Below are positions 39,625-49,172 of a stretch of DNA of 64,000 nt, piece after piece. The position numbers and the translations under genes are program-made. The DNA comes from UBA2387 sp019454665. Lineage in GTDB: Bacteria > Armatimonadota > Fimbriimonadia > Fimbriimonadales > Fimbriimonadaceae. Location: NCBI GenBank assembly GCA_045862995.1, contig BTVX01000006.1, forward strand, positions 90,999 through 154,998. The letters run 5' to 3'. Position 1 is the stretch's first letter, and each line of letters begins with the position of its first letter. A model generated the notes under the pieces. That model did not search any database, was not told the DNA's origin, and worked only from the letters and a program-made list of their open reading frames with translations.

Positions 39625-41790
39625 TCATGCAGCGGTCCATATCTGGACGGTCGTCCCTTTGCCCACTTGGCTCGAGAATTCGATTCTCCAACCGTGTTCG
39701 TCGGCAATGCGTTTGCAGCTGAACAAGCCCAGTCCAAAGCCCCCCTTGCGGGTGCTGTAGAACGGCTCGAACAACTTGTCCACCCGGTCTGGAGGGATGC
39801 CCGGACCGGTGTCGCTGACCTCGACGACCAGCGACTTGCCGTGGGCGATGGTCCGAATCGAGAGCTCTCCACCCCGATGCTCCATCGCTTGCAGTGCATT
39901 TAGAATGAGGTTCATGAACAAATGTTCGCACTGATCGGGATCGGCATGGACTTTTGACCTTCGCGGGCGGATGTCCACCTTCACATCCACCCCGAACCGC
40001 TTGGCTTGGGTCTCCGTCAGGCCGAGCACGTTGTCCACCAGTTCTTTCAAGTCCACCTTGGTGCGCGTGGTCAGCTTGGGCTTGGTGAAGCTGAGCAGGT
40101 GGTGGGATAGGACGGCGAACCGCTGGAGTTGTCGTTTGACTTCGACGAGGGCCGTGGACGGATCGCTCTGGCCCAGGCTGATCTCGAGTTGGAGGCTCGC
40201 CACGATGTTGCGGATGTCGTGGGCGATGCTGGCAGCGAGCGTCCCGACGGCGCTGAGCTTCTCGCTCTGCACCAGGCGGCGCTGGGTCTCTTCCAACTCG
40301 AGACTGGCCTCGACGAGCCGCTCTTCCAGATGGGCCCAGTTGCACAGGACCACGAGTTGCTCGGTGATCGCCTCAAGATGCTGGCGAAAGTGCGGATCGT
40401 CCCAGTCGCGGGCCGACTCCACACCGAACAAGGCGAAACCGATCGGCTGGCCCTCGTCGTAGACCCCGATCTTGGTGACGAACGGCGTGCCCATGCGCGA
40501 GGCCAGTGCGCTCGCGCAAGGTCCACTGTGGACCAGGTCGTGACCTTCGGTGCCGCCGTCGCCGTACGCGGCCCAGAACTCGAGTTCCGAGACGATGACG
40601 GGCGACGGGATGGGCTCGGCCTCGAATCGGCGGTCCGCATGAGTCGTGGCCGCTTGCCAACGTCCATCCGAACGGCGCAGGGCCACGACGTGGGCGTCGT
40701 AGCCCAAAACACCCCGGTAAGCCTGGGTGAGGTCCTGCACGATGGAGGCGATGTCTCCCTGGCCGGCCACGGCTCGGAACACCGCGTTCATCGCCTCCAG
40801 CGTCTGCGTGGTCGCCTCGATCTCGCGTTCCTTTTGGGCGATCAGCACCTGCTGGCTCTGGACCTTCTCCTCCAAGGCGGTTTCTCGCTGCAGCTCGACC
40901 GAGAGGCGCATGGCCAACGTCGTCAGGAACTCGACGTCTATGCCGTCGTGTGCGACATCCGTCCGCCCATCCAGAACGCTGAGCGTGCCGATGGCCTCGT
41001 TCTCGCGGTTGTAAACGCAGGTACCCAGATATCGGGTGAGGCCGTGGCGGGCGGGAACGTTGCTCCAGAACTCACCCGCTTCGCGCGCATCTTCGACGAT
41101 GAACGGTTGACGGGTCGCGAGGGGGACGCGGTCGTACGCTTGGTTCAGAGCGAGTTGGTTCGCCGGGCAGTAGTCCTCGGGGAGCCCCGCATGGCTCCGG
41201 AACAGAATGCGGTCGCCCCGCACCAACCCCAGGACCGCTCCGGAACCGTAGTGCACCGCAAGCGTTTCCACGATGAACTTGCACACGTTGGCGGGGTCGG
41301 GGTCGTTGAACAGGCTGACTTCGTGGATGAGTTCGCGGAAGCGCTGTCGCCGAACCAAATCGGTGATGTCGCGAAACGTCCAGATGCGGCCCGCGATGCG
41401 GCCGTCTTGGTCCCGGAAAGGCGCGGAACGCCGAGACAGGACGCGGCGAAAAGGCGCGTTCAGTTCAAGGCGATCCTCGTACGTGCTCTCGGGATGGGAG
41501 TTGATTCGGATCACCCGCTCCCGAAACGCCTCGTAGTCGTCCACGAGGGTGGCCACATGGTCGCTGACCTCCTCGGCGGACGCGGAAACCGCCCAACGAT
41601 AGTCCATGGCGAAGTAGTGGCCGAACATGCCGTTGCACGCGAGCATGCCCAGCGAGGCGTCGGTCACGGCCACGCCGTCGTTGCTGTTCAGCAGCAACGC
41701 CTTGAGGACATTCCGCACCGTCGAGTCCGGGATAGGACCAAGCGCGATTTCAGACTCGTCGTGCGCGGTGGGTCGGGGCACCATGATCAT
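39625..41790 (-). CDS. sensor histidine kinase with PAS and GAF domains
   Basis: 721 residues without membrane helices, so it senses a cytoplasmic signal. Order: PAS-like (about 40-150, IWTFRDIT at its end), GAF (about 165-310), coiled linker, second GAF-like region (about 345-490), dimerisation domain with phospho-His in SIAHDIRN, and HATPase with N box NLILNALQA, G1 DTGPGIPP, F box FEPFYSTR and G2 GGFGLGLF. The start is ATG 41790 or 41784. It precedes the OmpR-type regulator. Confidence 0.9.
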   Translation of the reverse strand: MIMVPRPTAHDESEIALGPIPDSTVRNVLKALLLNSNDGVAVTDASLGMLACNGMFGHYFAMDYRWAVSASAEEVSDHVATLVDDYEAFRERVIRINSHPESTYEDRLELNAPFRRVLSRRSAPFRDQDGRIAGRIWTFRDITDLVRRQRFRELIHEVSLFNDPDPANVCKFIVETLAVHYGSGAVLGLVRGDRILFRSHAGLPEDYCPANQLALNQAYDRVPLATRQPFIVEDAREAGEFWSNVPARHGLTRYLGTCVYNRENEAIGTLSVLDGRTDVAHDGIDVEFLTTLAMRLSVELQRETALEEKVQSQQVLIAQKEREIEATTQTLEAMNAVFRAVAGQGDIASIVQDLTQAYRGVLGYDAHVVALRRSDGRWQAATTHADRRFEAEPIPSPVIVSELEFWAAYGDGGTEGHDLVHSGPCASALASRMGTPFVTKIGVYDEGQPIGFALFGVESARDWDDPHFRQHLEAITEQLVVLCNWAHLEERLVEASLELEETQRRLVQSEKLSAVGTLAASIAHDIRNIVASLQLEISLGQSDPSTALVEVKRQLQRFAVLSHHLLSFTKPKLTTRTKVDLKELVDNVLGLTETQAKRFGVDVKVDIRPRRSKVHADPDQCEHLFMNLILNALQAMEHRGGELSIRTIAHGKSLVVEVSDTGPGIPPDRVDKLFEPFYSTRKGGFGLGLFSCKRIADEHGWRIEFSSQVGKGTTVQIWTAA

Positions 41791-41984
41791 GCGATGAAGC
41801 GCACCCGCGAACGGCGGCGCAGGTGATACGTTAGAACGCCGAACAGAACCGGAAAGTTGCCTTCGGTCGGCTCCAGTTTGACGCGATTGCGCCAACCCCC
41901 TGAGGTCCTTGGCCCGATCTGCCGAAACAGAGGAGGCCGGCGGAATCTGGTACATTCCGCCTCGGACGCAAGAGGAGGTGCCGA

Positions 41985-42632
41985 ATGCGCACTGCACAAA
42001 AACTGGCCGCCGTCATGGGGTTCCTGATGGCGATGTCGGGTCTGGCCACAGGTCAGACGTCTAAAGTCGAATCCACAGAAACCGTGCGGACCGAGGTGAC
42101 CTCGATTCCGTTCGAAACGCATTTTGAACTCAGCCGCCGCGTCGGAGCGGGTCGAACCCTCCGATCGCAAGAAGGCAAACCAGGCCAGATCATCCGAGAC
42201 TATCTGATCGTCACGAAGGGCGGCAAAGAGGTCTCCAAGACCCTCATGTACGAAGAGCGCATCGAGCCGGTCCACGAGGTCTTCCTCGTCGGTCGCGAGG
42301 GCTACGCCCAGAGCCGAGGCGCCTTCACCAGGTCCAAAGTCCTCACCATGACGGCGACCGCCTACGATCCCAGCCCCGCCACCATCGGACGGGGAGCGAC
42401 GGGCCGAACCGCCACGGGCATGAAGGCCGCGTACGGCGTCGTCGCCGTTGATCCGAGAGTCATTCCGCTCGGCACACTCGTATACGTCGAGGGCTACGGC
42501 TTGGCCATCGCGGCCGACAAAGGCAGCGCGATCAAGGGCAACAAGATTGATCTCTGTTACGCAACGCGACGCGAAGCCCTGAACTTCGGCCGCAAGACGG
42601 TGAAGGTCCACGTCCTGAAGCCCAAAGATTGA
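41985..42632 (+). CDS. G5-3D domain exported cell-wall protein
   Basis: 215 residues: signal peptide (1-24), a G5-like segment (about 33-110, PFETHFELSRRVGAGRTL), and a C-terminal 3D domain (TMTATAYDPSPAT, TGMKAAYGVVAVDPRVIPLGTLVYVEGYG, AADKGSAIKGNKIDLC) whose three Asp residues define the fold. Related to YabE/resuscitation-promoting proteins and MltA-like murein hydrolases. A strong GAGGAGGT precedes the ATG. The next gene is rsmA, an arrangement also seen with yabE in Bacillus. Confidence 0.85.
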   Translation: MRTAQKLAAVMGFLMAMSGLATGQTSKVESTETVRTEVTSIPFETHFELSRRVGAGRTLRSQEGKPGQIIRDYLIVTKGGKEVSKTLMYEERIEPVHEVFLVGREGYAQSRGAFTRSKVLTMTATAYDPSPATIGRGATGRTATGMKAAYGVVAVDPRVIPLGTLVYVEGYGLAIAADKGSAIKGNKIDLCYATRREALNFGRKTVKVHVLKPKD

Positions 42633-43441
42633 ACCTGACCGACGTCGCCGTTCTGCGCGCGCTACTCGATGAGCACGGCTTGCATGCGTCCAAGCGGCAC
42701 GGTCAGCACTTCCTCACCTCGCCCGCGGTCGTCGCCGCCATTCTCGACGCCTGCCCCCCCGATGCGTCCGTGCTGGAAGTCGGCCCGGGTCCGGGAGTGC
42801 TGACGCGCCCGCTGAGCCAGTCGCGCCGCACGATCGCCGTGGAGTTCGACGAGCGGCTCCGCCCGGTCCTTGCGGTCTCCGCGCCGGAAGTCGAGGTGGT
42901 CTGGGGCGATGCTCTCAAGGTTGACTTGCCTTCGCTGGCGGAGACGCTTCCCGCGCCACGGGTGCTGGTGTCGAACATGCCGTACAACATCACCGGCCCG
43001 CTGCTGGTGCGGTTCGCCGACATGGCCGGTCTCTTCGAACGTCAGATTCTCATGATGCAGCGCGAGGTGGCCGACAAGGTGCTCGCCGCCCCGGGAGACC
43101 GAAACCGGGGGGCTCTGAGCGTGGACCTGCAGTCGCGGTTCGCGATCCGCAAGATCGCCGACGCGCCCGGAGGGGCGTTCTGGCCTCCCCCCAAAGTGGA
43201 CAGCGCGATCCTGCTCTTCGAGCCGCTGCCCGAGCAACCCCACCCGGGATTGAAACCGCTGTTGCGGGCCGGATTCGCCCAGCCCCGCAAGACCTTGGCA
43301 AACAACTTAGCCTCTGGGCTCGGACGTGCGCGAAGCGAAGTCGTGGGCTGGCTGGAGTCGCTCGGTTTGGCTCCCGATGTCCGCCCCGCCGCGCTCGACG
43401 TTCGCCAATGGGATAGAGTGAGAGCATGCGCCGACGAGTGA
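42629..43441 (+). CDS. rsmA: 16S rRNA dimethyladenosine methyltransferase
   Basis: The 270-residue enzyme dimethylates two adjacent adenines near the 3' end of 16S rRNA during 30S assembly. GQHFLTSP, the SAM motif LEVGPGPGVLT (49-59) and catalytic NMPY (116-119) are present. The start is a TTG that overlaps the stop of the 3D gene (TTGA), so it is translationally coupled. Its 3' end overlaps the next gene by 16 bases. Confidence 0.93.
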   Translation: MNLTDVAVLRALLDEHGLHASKRHGQHFLTSPAVVAAILDACPPDASVLEVGPGPGVLTRPLSQSRRTIAVEFDERLRPVLAVSAPEVEVVWGDALKVDLPSLAETLPAPRVLVSNMPYNITGPLLVRFADMAGLFERQILMMQREVADKVLAAPGDRNRGALSVDLQSRFAIRKIADAPGGAFWPPPKVDSAILLFEPLPEQPHPGLKPLLRAGFAQPRKTLANNLASGLGRARSEVVGWLESLGLAPDVRPAALDVRQWDRVRACADE

Positions 43442-44580
43442 CCGCGCTTCTTTGCCTTCAACTGGGGTGGCTGGCGGCTTGCCCAAGCGCCTCCGCCCAA
43501 GTCGAACCGGCCGAACTCAAGCGAGCCCTCGCAGAAATGCCCGCGCTCGACCCCAAGAAGATCCTGGAGCCACTCGTGGTCACGAGCGGCCAGTACCGAG
43601 GCGCCGTGCGCATGGGCCACGAGAAGGGCATCCACTGGTACTTCGCCAATATCGCGTTGCGCGAATGGGTGAACGAAGCGCCCCAGATCGTCAAGGGGCA
43701 CCTGGACGCGTACCTGCGCAATCTGGAGCGCTCCGACGGAGCGCGCGACATCGTGTTCGACCTGCTGGACGAGAGCCTCACGAACAAGAAAGCCCCCGAC
43801 AGCCACGACTCGTACGCGGCCAGCATGGTGCACTTGGCGGTCCTCTACGTCCGCAAAACAGGCGACCACGGGTGGTGGGACCGTCAGGCGGCGCTCATCC
43901 ACAACGTTTGGCGCAACAACATCCGCAATCAAATCAAGGCCCCTGGCGACATCGGGGCGGCTTCGCTCGTCCGCACCCATCAGGAGGGCTCCGTGAATCC
44001 CGAGACCGGACTGCCCCAAATCCATGACGCCCTGCTGATGGACAACTGCGAGGTCTATGCGGCCCTCTCCGCGATGGCTGCCTACCTCAAAGAGCGCGGC
44101 GACACGCGCGCAGGCCTGTACCAATCGGACCTCTTGCGCCTGACCAAGGGCATTGCCGCCCTGTGGGATTCCGGAACCCAAGCCTGGCGGTTCAGCGACC
44201 TCGCCGTCAAGCCGACTTTGGCTTGGTATCCCGACCTTCTGGCGCAGGTGTTCCCCGAGTTGTTCGTGGGCGAAGCCGTGCGCTTCGACAACAGAAAGCA
44301 GGACCGGTTCGCCGCAGCCTGGCACTATCTCGTCAAGAGCGACCCCAATTGGTACGATGCGCCCGACGACAAGTTCCCGCACCTGATCGTCGCGTGTCTC
44401 GCCGCAAGGTCTCAACGGGATGTGCGGGGTGCCCTATGGTCGGTGGATCGGTGGCTCAAGGCCAACGACCCGATGAAGAACCCCGAGAAGTTAAGCAACG
44501 TCGCCGACGCCGCATGGGCGTGGGCGACCATCCAAGCGCTCAAGAAAGTCGCCGGGGCCGAACCTAGGGAGACGGAGTGA
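43426..44580 (+). CDS. exported alpha/alpha-toroid-like protein, possible glycosidase
   Basis: 384 residues with a signal peptide (1-24). The rest is helical with repeated motifs of six-hairpin (alpha/alpha) toroid enzymes: HWYFANIALREW, DSHDSYAASMVHLAVLYVRKTGD, DNCEVYAALSAMAAYL and a WYPDLLAQ segment. Asp residues in DSHDSY and DNCEVY are candidate catalytic acids. No glycosidase family can be assigned with certainty. It overlaps rsmA at its start and is followed by the remnant repeat that marks the insert at 44.6 kb. Confidence 0.65.
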   Translation: MRRRVTALLCLQLGWLAACPSASAQVEPAELKRALAEMPALDPKKILEPLVVTSGQYRGAVRMGHEKGIHWYFANIALREWVNEAPQIVKGHLDAYLRNLERSDGARDIVFDLLDESLTNKKAPDSHDSYAASMVHLAVLYVRKTGDHGWWDRQAALIHNVWRNNIRNQIKAPGDIGAASLVRTHQEGSVNPETGLPQIHDALLMDNCEVYAALSAMAAYLKERGDTRAGLYQSDLLRLTKGIAALWDSGTQAWRFSDLAVKPTLAWYPDLLAQVFPELFVGEAVRFDNRKQDRFAAAWHYLVKSDPNWYDAPDDKFPHLIVACLAARSQRDVRGALWSVDRWLKANDPMKNPEKLSNVADAAWAWATIQALKKVAGAEPRETE

Positions 44581-44612
44581 ACAGCCGTTCTTCCACGTAC
44601 CCCGCCTGCGCT

Positions 44613-44658
44613 TAGGGCCCTTCGCCCGCAAGGTGCAGCCAGCTCGCGGGCCAGCATC
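44613..44658 (+). repeat. decayed copy of the phosphomannomutase 5' end (left boundary of insert)
   Basis: Matches 46201-46246 at about 36 of 46 positions with two one-base gaps, including a 12-base exact core (CGCCCGCAAGGT). The start codon of the right copy reads GCG here. Together the copies bracket the two-gene insert. Confidence 0.6.
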
Positions 44659-44728
44659 CGAGCAGGAGCGGCAACGCCGGGTCCCTTGGGCCCCTCGCGA
44701 GAAGTCGCGGCGAGCTTTGCAGATGACC

Positions 44729-44758
44729 TTGACAGGGGCTGATCCAACACGGTAGGGT
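44729..44758 (+). promoter_or_regulatory. promoter of the first insert gene
   Basis: TTGACA (44729-44734), 18-base spacer, TAGGGT (44753-44758), seven bases before the ATG at 44766. Transcription should begin at the start codon itself. Confidence 0.6.
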
Positions 44759-44765
44759 GCCTGTT

Positions 44766-45233
44766 ATGGGAACGATCTTGATCGGGATCACACTCGGGCT
44801 GGTGGCGCTTGCGGATTGGTCTACAGTTCCGGCTGATACGTACACATACCCGGAGACCAACGAGTTCTTCGGAAAGCGCACGGTTACGAACCAGACTTTC
44901 TACCCGGTGCCCGACAGCGTGGAGTCGCACTCGCATGGGTTCCAAAGTGAATGCGAAGGGTCGCAGAGTGCCCTACCACCATGGAATTCCTACTTTGCAG
45001 CCCTTTTTGTGACTAGCCATACATGGTCAGGGACTTCAGGTCCCGGAATCTTGCCGGCAAACACCGCCAGATTCTACAAACTACGGATCACAACCAATGG
45101 AGGACAGGAGAAATGGGTGTCGGTGAATCCCGTGCAGGGCCCGTTCAGCCGCTATAGGAACGATCGTACGGCCTATTTCTTCTATGTTGACGAGAGCCTG
45201 GACCAGGACCCAGGCGAGGGCGGAAGTGGCTAG
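44766..45233 (+). CDS. hypothetical exported protein, insert gene 1
   Basis: 155 residues, unrecognised. A short hydrophobic N-terminus (GTILIGITLGLVALA) looks like a signal peptide. The mature part is rich in Thr, Ser, Tyr and Phe, with two Cys at most and an acidic Gly-rich end. The ATG at 44766 fits the promoter seven bases upstream better than a GTG at 44757. Base composition is visibly lower in GC than the neighbours. It overlaps the next gene by eight bases, so the two form an operon. Confidence 0.6.
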   Translation: MGTILIGITLGLVALADWSTVPADTYTYPETNEFFGKRTVTNQTFYPVPDSVESHSHGFQSECEGSQSALPPWNSYFAALFVTSHTWSGTSGPGILPANTARFYKLRITTNGGQEKWVSVNPVQGPFSRYRNDRTAYFFYVDESLDQDPGEGGSG

Positions 45234-46203
45234 CTTCACGAGTCTGTCTCTTGCCTTGACGTTCTTCGGTGCGCAGCCGGTTGGCGGTGCGCACCCTATG
45301 GTCATTCTCGCCACCCATGAACCGGCCACCGAGGTTGAACAGCGTCTTCTTCGGTTGGCTGGCGACGAACTCCGCCAGGAGGCTGAGGCGAACGGTTACG
45401 TGGTCCAACAGAGCGACGAGTTCACCTTCGTGCGATCCCGGAACCTGTTCAATATAGCGGACGTGGACGAGTTGAATGCATCTGTGGGAGCCATCGTGGA
45501 GCTCGCAGGACCGAAGGAGCGCATCGTGCGGGACAAAGAGACCGTGGAGAAGATCCGAGCAATTCTCGCCACCACAAGCATCGCTCCCGAGCTCGGAGAC
45601 TATTTGCTGGAGTCCAAGTCGTTCTTGGTGTTCGCCTCGGCCTCCGTGGTGCTGACCGAGGGAGGGAAGACGGTTAGGGTAGACCTTCCCAGCCAACCCG
45701 GCGATTCATTGCGGGATCTGGATTTCGTCGAAATCCAGCCCGAACGTCCGCCGAAGTTCGATAAGTTGGCGCGTCCCAAGCCCTACACCGATGCGTTGAC
45801 GTTCACGTTTGGTCCGACTCGTGCCCAAAGCGATCGGCGAGCGATCGGCTCCGCACGCTTTGCCGAGGCGATTGCGCTGGAGTTGGAAAGGCAGAATGTG
45901 CAGGCGGCGACAGCCGGCGCCGCCCTGCGGGCGGCGATGACGGAGGGAATGCCGTTGCCCAGTCCGGGCGAGAGTTTCCAGGCTTTCGCGGCCAAACTTG
46001 GCAAGGGGTATAGCGACAATCTGGCCAGCAATCACGAGTTCTACGGCTTTCGAACGGTCGCGGAATGGCAGGCCTTCCTTCAGGGGGCGAGAGTGAGCAG
46101 CGTTACGGTCTCCCCCATGGTCGGAGTCGGGACGGTCGTGGGCGGCAACCGGATCATCCGCGCCGCTTCGCCGATTCCTCGACGGAACCCACCCTGGCAC
46201 TAG
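45226..46203 (+). CDS. hypothetical exported protein, insert gene 2
   Basis: 325 residues from the GTG at 45226, chosen because a signal-like segment (LSLALTFFGAQPVGGA) follows at once. Residues ~28-140 are helical and acidic (EVEQRLLRLAGDELRQEAEANG). The middle has a beta-like LVFASASVVLTEGGKTVRVDL. The C-terminal part has paired helices (RFAEAIALELERQNV, SFQAFAAKLGKGYSDNLAS). No family is recognised. It ends inside the right copy of the boundary repeat. Confidence 0.55.
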   Translation: MASFTSLSLALTFFGAQPVGGAHPMVILATHEPATEVEQRLLRLAGDELRQEAEANGYVVQQSDEFTFVRSRNLFNIADVDELNASVGAIVELAGPKERIVRDKETVEKIRAILATTSIAPELGDYLLESKSFLVFASASVVLTEGGKTVRVDLPSQPGDSLRDLDFVEIQPERPPKFDKLARPKPYTDALTFTFGPTRAQSDRRAIGSARFAEAIALELERQNVQAATAGAALRAAMTEGMPLPSPGESFQAFAAKLGKGYSDNLASNHEFYGFRTVAEWQAFLQGARVSSVTVSPMVGVGTVVGGNRIIRAASPIPRRNPPWH

Positions 46204-46246
46204 GTGCCCTCGCCCGCAAGGTACAACCGGGGCATGGGCCAGTATC
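46201..46246 (+). repeat. right copy of the boundary repeat, functional 5' end of the phosphomannomutase gene
   Basis: Contains TACAAC (46222-46227), six bases before the ATG at 46234, and the first four codons of the gene. Pairs with 44613-44658. Confidence 0.6.
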
Positions 46247-47577
46247 TCCCCTGCTTCAAAGCCTACGACGTGCGCGGCAAGGTGCCGAGCGAGCTGAACG
46301 CCGACATCGCCTACGCCATCGGACGCGCGTACGCCGACCAGATGGGCGCGAAGCGGGTGTGCATCGGCTACGACATCCGCCTCTCCGGCCCCGAACTCTA
46401 CCAAGCCATGGCCAAGGGGCTCAACGACGCGAGCGTAGACGTGGTGCACCTCGGCATGATCGGCACCGAGATGGTCTACTTCGCCACGGCCCACTACGGC
46501 TACGACGGGGGCTGCATGATCACGGCCAGCCACAACCCGCCCGAGTACAACGGCATGAAGATGGTGCGTGGCGAGAGCCGACCCATCAGCGCCGATTCCG
46601 GACTCAACGACATCGAAAAGCGCGCCCACGAGGGCCGCTGGGAGCGCACCGGTACGGGGACGATCGTGGAGCAAGACGTGTACGCCGACTTCACCGCCCA
46701 CCTGCTTCGACTGGTTCCGGGCGAAGCGCTCAAACCGCTGAAGGTGTTGCTCGATCCGGGCAACGGCGCGGCGGGCATCGCGCTCCAGCACCTGCTGCCG
46801 CACCTGCCGTTGGACGCGGAGGTCATGCAGGGCGAACCCGATGGCACGTTCCCGAACGGGGTGCCCAACCCCATCCTCGCCGAATCCCGCGCCGCGACCG
46901 AGGCGCGCCTGAAGAGCGGCACGTACGACTTCGGCGTGGCCTGGGACGGCGACTACGACCGGTGTTTCTTCTTCGACGAGCGAGGCAACTTCATCGAGGG
47001 CTATTACATCGTCGGTCTGCTCGCGCAAGCGTTGCTGGAGGAGGACCCGAACCAGACCATCGTCTACGATCCGCGCCTGACGTGGAACACGCTGGACATC
47101 GTCGAGCGGTTGGGCGGGCGAGCCGTGGTGTGCAAGAGCGGGCACGCGTTCATCAAGGAAAAGATGCGGGCCGAGGACGCCTCTTACGGCGGCGAGATGA
47201 GCGCGCACCACTACTTCCGCGACCATTGGTACTGCGATTCGGGCATGATCCCGTTCCTGCTCATCGCGCGGCTGGTTTCGCGCACGGGGCGGACGTTGGG
47301 CGAGTTGGTGGGCGACATGATCGCCAAGTTCCCGTGTTCGGGCGAGGTGAACTCCACCGTCGCCGATCCGGCCGCCGCCATCGCGAGGGTCGAGGCCGCG
47401 TTCGGGCATGGCGAGGTGGACCGTTTGGACGGGCTGAGCGTGGCGTTCGACGACTGGCGATTCAACCTGCGCTCGAGCAACACGGAACCCGTGATCCGGC
47501 TGAACGTCGAGGCGCGCGGCGATGCCACGTTGGTCGCAGAAAAGACCGCCGAACTCCTGGCGCTGATCCGGGCGTGA
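46234..47577 (+). CDS. manB: phosphomannomutase/phosphoglucomutase
   Basis: 447 residues. Interconverts hexose 1- and 6-phosphates through a phosphoserine. The active-site TASHNP has Ser99, the metal loop is DGDYDR near 250, the sugar-specificity loop is GGEMSAHHYF, and the phosphate-binding RSSNTEP is near the C-terminus. GEMSAH indicates the bifunctional PMM/PGM class rather than phosphoglucosamine mutase. The ATG at 46234 is supported by TACAAC six bases upstream. It feeds mannose and glucose nucleotides for the envelope. Confidence 0.92.
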   Translation: MGQYLPCFKAYDVRGKVPSELNADIAYAIGRAYADQMGAKRVCIGYDIRLSGPELYQAMAKGLNDASVDVVHLGMIGTEMVYFATAHYGYDGGCMITASHNPPEYNGMKMVRGESRPISADSGLNDIEKRAHEGRWERTGTGTIVEQDVYADFTAHLLRLVPGEALKPLKVLLDPGNGAAGIALQHLLPHLPLDAEVMQGEPDGTFPNGVPNPILAESRAATEARLKSGTYDFGVAWDGDYDRCFFFDERGNFIEGYYIVGLLAQALLEEDPNQTIVYDPRLTWNTLDIVERLGGRAVVCKSGHAFIKEKMRAEDASYGGEMSAHHYFRDHWYCDSGMIPFLLIARLVSRTGRTLGELVGDMIAKFPCSGEVNSTVADPAAAIARVEAAFGHGEVDRLDGLSVAFDDWRFNLRSSNTEPVIRLNVEARGDATLVAEKTAELLALIRA

Positions 47578-47593
47578 CCCGCCCGCAGGTACG

Positions 47594-48296
<703 letters not shown>

Positions 48297-48313
<17 letters not shown>

Positions 48314-49172
48314 ATTCCTGCTGAGCGAGGCGTTCGCTTCGTTGCGAAGGAACACCTGGATGACCTTCGCCGCCGTCACCACGTCCGCGGTGGCGCTCTT
48401 TCTGGTGGGCGGGCTGGCTTACACCTACTGGCGCGTGGACTCCTACGCGCGTTCGTTGCCCAGCAAGATGGAGATGCGCGTCTTCCTCAAGGAGACCGTT
48501 GACCAAGACGGCATCCGCGAGACGGCCAAGGCCCTGCGAGCCATTGACGGCGTCGCCGTGGTCGTCCACATCCCGAAGGATCGCGCATGGGAGCAGTTCC
48601 AAAAGGAGCTTGGTCAGAGCGCTCCAGCGGCCATTGGCAACCCGCTTCCGGACGCCATGAAGGTCACGCTGTCGGACCTTTCCAAGAGCAAGAGCGTGGC
48701 TGCAGAGGCGGCGAAACTTGAACATGTGGAGACCGACGGCGTACAGTACTTGAGTGAGGAACACGAGTTCATCAGCCAGACGCTTCGGCTTCTGGGTTGG
48801 CTGGGGACGGGTTTGTTCGTGACGCTGGTCCCCACAACGGGCATCCTGATCTACATCGCGATCCGTCACGCTGTGAACGCGCGGCGGCGCGAAATCCGCA
48901 TCATGCAACTGGTGGGCGCGACCAACGCCACGATCGCCGTCCCGTTCCTGATCGAGGGGTGCGTCCAGGGAGCGTTGGGCGGCTTGCTGGCGACGCCGGC
49001 GCTCTTCGCGGTGTACCGTCTCTTTTCGATGACCGTGCAGGGGCTGTTCGCCACATCGGAACCCACACCGTTCCCCGTGGTGAACGTCATTGCGGCCCTG
49101 ATGGCGATCGGGGCTTCGTACGGTCTGCTCTGCTCGTTCCTTGCGGCAAGGAGGCCGCTGAAACTGACATGA
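48297..49172 (+). CDS. ftsX: cell division protein FtsX
   Basis: 291 residues: an N-terminal cytoplasmic helix, a first membrane helix (about 24-46), an extracellular loop of ~120 residues, then three C-terminal helices (about 163-187, 212-235, 258-285). RHAVNARRREIRIMQLVGAT is the conserved cytoplasmic coupling segment of FtsX. The stop overlaps the envC start (ATGA). Confidence 0.92.
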
